Source: Acidiphilium sp. CAG:727 (GTDB taxonomy: Bacteria > Bacillota > Clostridia > Christensenellales > Borkfalkiaceae). From it: a stretch of DNA of 8,755 nucleotides. Within the stretch, counting starts at the first letter, position 1. Every line of letters begins with the position of its first letter. The stretch spans positions 14,567 to 23,321 of the forward strand of contig FR898452.1 in assembly GCA_000437515.1 (NCBI GenBank). The letters are read 5' to 3'. Below, piece after piece: positions 7,001 to 8,755 of this stretch. The position numbers and the translations under genes are program-made. Under the pieces are notes generated by a model that was not told the origin of the DNA, searched no databases, and saw nothing but the letters and a program-made list of their open reading frames with translations.

Positions 7001-8627
7001 TGCGGCAAGCGGAATAACTTCGGTTTCGTTCGGACAAAAGTTCGTGTACGAAAGCGAAACGAGATACGACGAAGACAATAAAGAAATATTCATAGAAAGA
7101 ATAGGTATCGGCGATTACGCGTTCTACAAGAGCGCGCTCAGAATCGACGAAACTCTTGAAATCGCTCTCGGCGCAGGCGCTGGCATAGGCGAAGGCGCGT
7201 TTGCGGCGGTTGCGGGCGTAAAGAACTTTGCGGTAACTTCCGACGACGGCAAGTACGAAGTCGTCGACGGTATGATAATAAAGAGTGTGGCGAACGGCAA
7301 AGAAGTTCTCGCTTACGCCGCACTCGGCAAGTCCGGTAAAATCGTCGTTCCCGAAAAGACGGTAAGAGTGGGCGCTTCGGCGTTCGAAAACGTTACCGCC
7401 GCTACGGAAATCGAATTCCCGTACGAACTCAAAGCGATAGGCGATAAAGCGTTCTTCGGCTGCGGCGCAACCAAATACGTGTTCGGCGGAATAAACGCCC
7501 CCGTACTCGAAGCCGCTTACGTTTCTGCGGATCAGTTCGCCAAAACCGACGATCTGTATAAGTTATTCGATATGAGCGGCAATATCGCGACGCAGAAATA
7601 TTACGCAAACTTCAAGAATTACGCCGCGCTCGTATTGTACGCGGGACAGGGCGGAGTCAAAGGTATAAAAGATCTCGGTCTTACCGCGGAATTTGCGGAA
7701 AACGCCGGTGGCTTCGACAGCAGGCTTTACAGCGCGTACTTCTCGACTAAAGTCAAAACGGCTATGATTGCCGACGACACCACGAGAGAATGTAACGAAT
7801 TGCTGAAGACTATTCCGACCGCCGCCGAAATCAACGCTCTGACGGCAGACGACAAAAAGGTATGGAACGGATATAAAACCGCCTTGCAGAACGCGAGAGC
7901 GAAATACGACGACGTATCGCTCGTTCAGCGTAACGCCTTCGTAACCGACTGGCAGAAACTTATCGAATCCGAAGCCGCAATGAGAAATAAAGCCGCGTTG
8001 TTCGGCGAATCGGTTACGAGAACGGGTATTTCCGTTACGACCAGACCGACGAAGACCGTATATATCGTAGGCGAAACTTTCGATCCCGCAGGAATGATTC
8101 TTACCCTTTTGTGGTCGGACGGTTCCAAGGAAGAGATAAGCGAAGGCTTCACTTATACCAATACCAGACTTAACAAAAACAGCCGTACGGTCAGGATAAC
8201 TTACGAAAACCTTACCACCACTCTCAACGTTTCGGTAGTAATGCCCGAAATCCGTTCCGTAGAGGTGGAAAGCGAGCCGTCAAGACTCGAATACGAAATC
8301 GGCGAAAAATTCTCGAAGGGCGGTCTTACGTTGAAAGTAACTTACGTAGACGGAACCACCGAAACGAAGTACAACGGTTATACGGTATCCGACGACGGTC
8401 CGTTCGAAACCGCAGGAAAACATACGGTGACCGTAACTTACGAGGGTAGAACCGTCGCGATAGAAGTAAACGTAGTCGATCCGGACAGTCCGGTCGTCCC
8501 GGATCCCGACGAACCGGTTAAACCCGTAAAGCCCGCCAAGAAGGGTTGTAAGGGCGCGGCGCTTCCGCTTTCTTCGGCGTTGCTCGCCGCAGGCGCGATC
8601 GCGTTTTGCAGAAAGAACAAAAAGTAA
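1023..8627 (+). CDS. Giant secreted S8 (subtilisin-like) cell-envelope protease with BspA-type LRR and Ig-like domains
   Basis: This 2534-residue exported serine endopeptidase resembles lactocepin/C5a peptidase in its front half. Residues 1-29 are a Sec signal peptide (basic MNKFTKK, hydrophobic core, AxA-type site SVASA before Tyr30). A Ser-rich linker leads to an I9-type propeptide at about 81-176. The S8 domain (about 205-745) has Asp216 in VAVLDTG, His295 in HGTHVAG, oxyanion Asn421 in AASND and Ser667 in GTSMATP. A PA domain is inserted at about 465-615 (GKVAVVRRG, FEEKVRVAKQKGA). Fn3-like domains follow (about 745-1205), including VPWLGFYGDW (887-896) and FYVDTEAP. Next come two BIG_2-like Ig domains (about 1212-1305 and 1312-1410), BspA-type LRRs (about 1412-2158), a helical region (about 2165-2330) and two group-3 Ig-like domains (about 2333-2408 and 2411-2487). 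A Pro-rich stalk and a GCKG/hydrophobic/RKNKK tail end the protein. The triad is complete, so it is probably active. LRR and Ig domains suggest substrate or surface binding. The natural substrate is unknown. Confidence 0.93.
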   Translation: MNKFTKKISLILTSVMLCASLAMTSVASAYSSGKRGYSFASSAAASSAGKLEEVTNLKSADTSSMFSDDYLNKSSSLTGEHWVIVSLEGQSLSDRTNGDVNDYMDSFAGSVAAREIEKEQKVFLKRLAAANVPYEYKASYNTIANAVAVKIDVKNISEVKKIQGVSDVTVSEYYYAPQDVEVTNATNVWGTGIYQISDELRNQGYDGSGMVVAVLDTGLDYSHAAFQTMPEKKAGVEMLDKATVAKRIFDGDTSKGLISKNPDVTVDEVYYNSKVPFAYDYADNDPDVYPSYSHHGTHVAGIIAGTPIRDKDGNEEYIKDQDGNEILDKNGNPMTFTGVAPNAQLAIFKVFTDNEEEDGLGGAETVNILCALEDCVKLKVNVINMSLGSSAGFSTADNEFMQTVYDNVRKAGISLMVAASNDYSSAYNGVYGTNLATSPDSATVGSPSTFDAAMSVASINGQKAKYVKVTVGGEDKYLYFTEASDGNGNQKDFIKEILNNQTINVKTDPDGNRYADLQYVVVPGFGQSVDYANTDVYGKVAVVRRGGDVTFEEKVRVAKQKGAVACIIYNNVSGAIRMSLGNLYEPVPTCSITMDAANTFVPTSNNSITARAGTLRISEGQKAGPFMSDFSSWGPTPDLKLKPEISAHGGEITSSVPNGWAELSGTSMATPNLAGVMSLMLEYAKKNSDFFGADNTQRYSDFVTQANRLLMSTATIAYDEYNSPYSPRKQGSGLADMNKATKTQAYIYVKNSDKTKIEVGDNPKKTGEYKLTFNVRNFGSTDRTYEFDTLTMTETLASDKISVAERAYMLDGQCDFAFTLNSKNKGSSLAGKTLTLKAGDDVNVTVTVKLKDSAKKYIDDSFANGMYVEGFVKLIDKTDGEKVDLNVPWLGFYGDWYAAAMFDISDYELSEKLQDDSIPDDRKPKAQMYATTPLGSYYGSKYIIPLGAYLYTQKDDQKKIYPSTEKAAISIYDTTNRHTVYKLYAIYAGLLRGAKRMNMTITDAVTGEVVYSREITNVRKSYTGGSSSARGSFIEVEWSPIAQAISNNKQYKFHVEGVLDDISEDRKYNPSAYSYNKSFDFTFYVDTEAPEITDYKLRFESYKDDADKTRYKVYLDINVFDNRYAQSVALCYADYNEMALKLFDSNLTPVYSESNSTTAVTLDVTDYYEAVKNKTITDRDLYLQVDDYALNTRVYRINDFCSFADAVNYPDEVNITSGTEASGDEEYSREITISVNEAQQLATSVAPADKSSMGLYWKSYDEGIVKVRDGEIFGVSAGDAIVKVFAGKDEYANAYDGILVHVVDGSAANPSVTRMSFGLIPDKSGALVNPTNVTVEVHQNTRIEMKTLVEPWYYDGEVEVKWRTSSDSIATVSSRGIVTTHKEGTVTIYADLYINGKKTIYSASTTLNVGAEFIVQNGYLREYHGAGGKVVIPKSLNVYYIYEEAFKDNDNIEELEISSPCTEIQQSAFEHMTALKRVILPHTVNFIYKYAFRNCPKLETIDMHSMSVAFGMNSFENCVSLKNINNVTLLNGLKKEDVEIMNLTEGVDFSRSAAKLTTMGNYAFKGCTSLQSIDITELRVAGHNVFEGCRGLTTVTLSKFTDLGDDMFFKCTSLTKLIYTDLTADDIGSISYDTKVSPFGNCNITEVVFGDGLLNLANGAWYNSDATVLYKVKQDAVALTVPATVTEIAANAFAGNTKLRSVTFTAGENGEYALKKIGNYAFSGCSSLTSVTLPASVNELGTGVFSWCSALTSADLSGVAIKELPAMTFAYAGVDVVTDELGNASEKAVLTNVKLNAATRSLGARSFFASGLATVDLSATGVISIGDGAFANCEYLQEVTLGDITAMGNGVFSGIAVTNPVLRKVVFGSGSTVLGAGTFRGQSNLDTLVFSDAQKAVDEIGAYTFAGCVKLANLPFTKVVNVGEGAFAGCAQLRSFDFSLTEYVGAYAFSGCSLIANPALEIVGFIGDYAFYGCDALGSVSLDNVTNIGKYAFAASGITSVSFGQKFVYESETRYDEDNKEIFIERIGIGDYAFYKSALRIDETLEIALGAGAGIGEGAFAAVAGVKNFAVTSDDGKYEVVDGMIIKSVANGKEVLAYAALGKSGKIVVPEKTVRVGASAFENVTAATEIEFPYELKAIGDKAFFGCGATKYVFGGINAPVLEAAYVSADQFAKTDDLYKLFDMSGNIATQKYYANFKNYAALVLYAGQGGVKGIKDLGLTAEFAENAGGFDSRLYSAYFSTKVKTAMIADDTTRECNELLKTIPTAAEINALTADDKKVWNGYKTALQNARAKYDDVSLVQRNAFVTDWQKLIESEAAMRNKAALFGESVTRTGISVTTRPTKTVYIVGETFDPAGMILTLLWSDGSKEEISEGFTYTNTRLNKNSRTVRITYENLTTTLNVSVVMPEIRSVEVESEPSRLEYEIGEKFSKGGLTLKVTYVDGTTETKYNGYTVSDDGPFETAGKHTVTVTYEGRTVAIEVNVVDPDSPVVPDPDEPVKPVKPAKKGCKGAALPLSSALLAAGAIAFCRKNKK
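1950..2033 (+). repeat. Three short Asp-rich DxDGNE-like repeats inside the protease domain
   Basis: Between the catalytic-His helix and the conserved segment GVAPNAQLAIFKVF, the protease carries three imperfect units: DKDGNEEYIK (from residue 310), DQDGNEIL (from 320) and DKNGNPMTF (from 328). The similarity is visible in the DNA too (gataaagacggtaacgaa, gatcaggacggcaacgaa, gataaaaacggtaac), which suggests local duplication. Related subtilases often have a variable loop here. The Asp/Asn/Gly pattern could bind a metal ion, but this is not established. Confidence 0.55.
5256..7496 (+). repeat. BspA-type leucine-rich repeat array (LRR_5-like), about 24 units, within the protease gene
   Basis: Residues 1412 to about 2158 of the protease are built of units of roughly 21-25 residues with the pattern IGxxAFxGCxxLxxVxL. 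Clear examples are KIGNYAFSGCSSLTSVTL, VNVGEGAFAGCAQLRSFDF and FIGDYAFYGCDALGSVSL. I count about 24 AF/VF/SF-type cores, several degenerate or carrying insertions. Three segments have the look of the units that open LRR blocks in BspA-like proteins: at about 1412-1446, 1661-1693 and 2077-2121. They divide the array into blocks. Such arrays in BspA-family surface proteins are linked to binding of host matrix proteins or other surfaces; the ligand here is unknown. The repeats are diverged in DNA, so this is a protein-level repeat. Confidence 0.88.
8484..8624 (+). other. Pro-rich stalk and non-LPXTG C-terminal anchor-like tail of the protease
   Basis: The last about 47 residues form a tripartite tail. 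A Pro/Asp/Lys stalk (2487-2505, PDEPVKPVKP and similar) is followed by KKGCKG with Cys2509, a hydrophobic stretch of about 18 residues (2512-2529), and the basic end RKNKK. The order of linker, short motif, membrane segment and positive tail is that of a cell-surface sorting signal. No LPXTG or close variant is present: the only LP pair is LPLSS inside the hydrophobic stretch. The protein may be kept as a membrane-spanning tail or processed at the Gly-Cys motif by an enzyme other than a classical sortase; both are inference. Confidence 0.65.
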
Positions 8628-8651
8628 TCGGTAACGATATTACGACCAAGA

Positions 8652-8682
8652 GCCGCCTTTCGGAAACGAAAGGCGGCTTTTT
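8652..8682 (+). terminator. Rho-independent terminator after the protease gene
   Basis: A perfect 11-bp stem (gccgcctttcg at 8652-8662 with cgaaaggcggc at 8667-8677) closes a GAAA tetraloop of the stable GNRA type. Five T residues follow (8678-8682). It begins 24 bases after the protease stop codon, so it ends the transporter-protease transcription unit. There is no T tract on the opposite strand, so it should work mainly for + strand transcripts. Confidence 0.94.
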
Positions 8683-8685
8683 GCT

Positions 8686-8723
8686 AGGTTCGTATATATG
8701 CCGGGCAAGAATGATACGAACCT
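8686..8723. repeat. Perfect 10-bp inverted repeat downstream of the terminator
   Basis: The arm aggttcgtat (8686-8695) is exactly complementary to atacgaacct (8714-8723), with 18 bases between them. No T tract follows on either strand, so it is not a standard terminator. A second possible pairing, ggcaag (8704-8709) with cttgcc (8722-8727), uses part of the same right arm and would exclude the first. It could be an RNA hairpin, part of a leader of a gene to the right, or a protein-binding site. The remaining bases to 8755 show no gene start. Confidence 0.6.
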
Positions 8724-8755
8724 TGCCAAAACGCCGCTATTTCCGTGCTTTTTGG

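Noticed and set aside
5115..7037. Two further long minus-strand open frames (5115-6044 and 6117-7037) opposite the LRR array
   Set aside because: Same reason: shadow frames produced by the repetitive, biased codon use of the LRR region, with low-complexity translations.
8568..8582. LPLSS in the C-terminal hydrophobic segment as an LPXTG-like sortase site
   Set aside because: It lacks the Thr-Gly pair and lies within the membrane segment rather than before it.
8652..8682. Terminator as bidirectional
   Set aside because: The opposite strand has no T tract after the stem, so only the + direction is supported.
8693..8698. TATATA as a -10 promoter element on either strand
   Set aside because: No acceptable -35 element at 16-18 bases on either strand, and it sits within the inverted repeat loop region. 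Not supported.
8723..8751. TTGCCA at 8723-8728 as a -35 element of a rightward promoter
   Set aside because: The position 17 bases downstream reads tgcttt, a poor -10 match.

Overview
The window holds one complete very large gene, the 3' part of a second gene, and a short transcript end, all on the + strand. Base composition is close to balanced, with heavy use of gcg/tcg/gac/gaa codons. The domain content (Opp/Dpp-type peptide ABC ATPase, Sec-secreted cell-envelope subtilase, BspA-type leucine-rich repeats, group 2 and group 3 bacterial Ig-like domains, no outer-membrane sorting domain) suggests a Gram-positive-type host-associated bacterium, most likely an uncultured Clostridia-type Bacillota. 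That placement is inference; there is no rRNA or other marker in the window.

Layout. Bases 2-1030 encode an oligopeptide/dipeptide ABC transporter ATPase (OppF/DppF type) whose start lies left of the window. Its last 8 bases overlap the start of the second gene (1023-8627), a 2534-residue secreted subtilisin-family (S8) protease. From N to C terminus that protein has: a signal peptide; an I9-type propeptide; an S8 catalytic domain with a complete Asp216/His295/Ser667 triad and an inserted PA domain; Fn3-like domains of the lactocepin/C5a-peptidase type; two BIG_2-like Ig domains; about 24 BspA-type leucine-rich repeats; a helical spacer; two group-3 Ig-like domains; a Pro-rich stalk; and a C-terminal Gly-Cys/hydrophobic/basic tail that is not LPXTG. 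A strong intrinsic terminator (8652-8682) follows, then a separate 10-bp inverted repeat of unknown role (8686-8723).

How the genes may work together. The overlap without a strong ribosome binding site of its own argues that the protease is the last gene of a peptide-transporter operon and is translationally coupled to the ATPase. The simplest reading is a protein-foraging unit: the surface protease cuts external protein, its repeats bind a substrate or surface, and the Opp/Dpp system imports the peptides. This parallels the functional pairing of lactococcal PrtP and Opp, but here it appears as one transcription unit. The biochemical link is inferred from gene order, not shown by the sequence.
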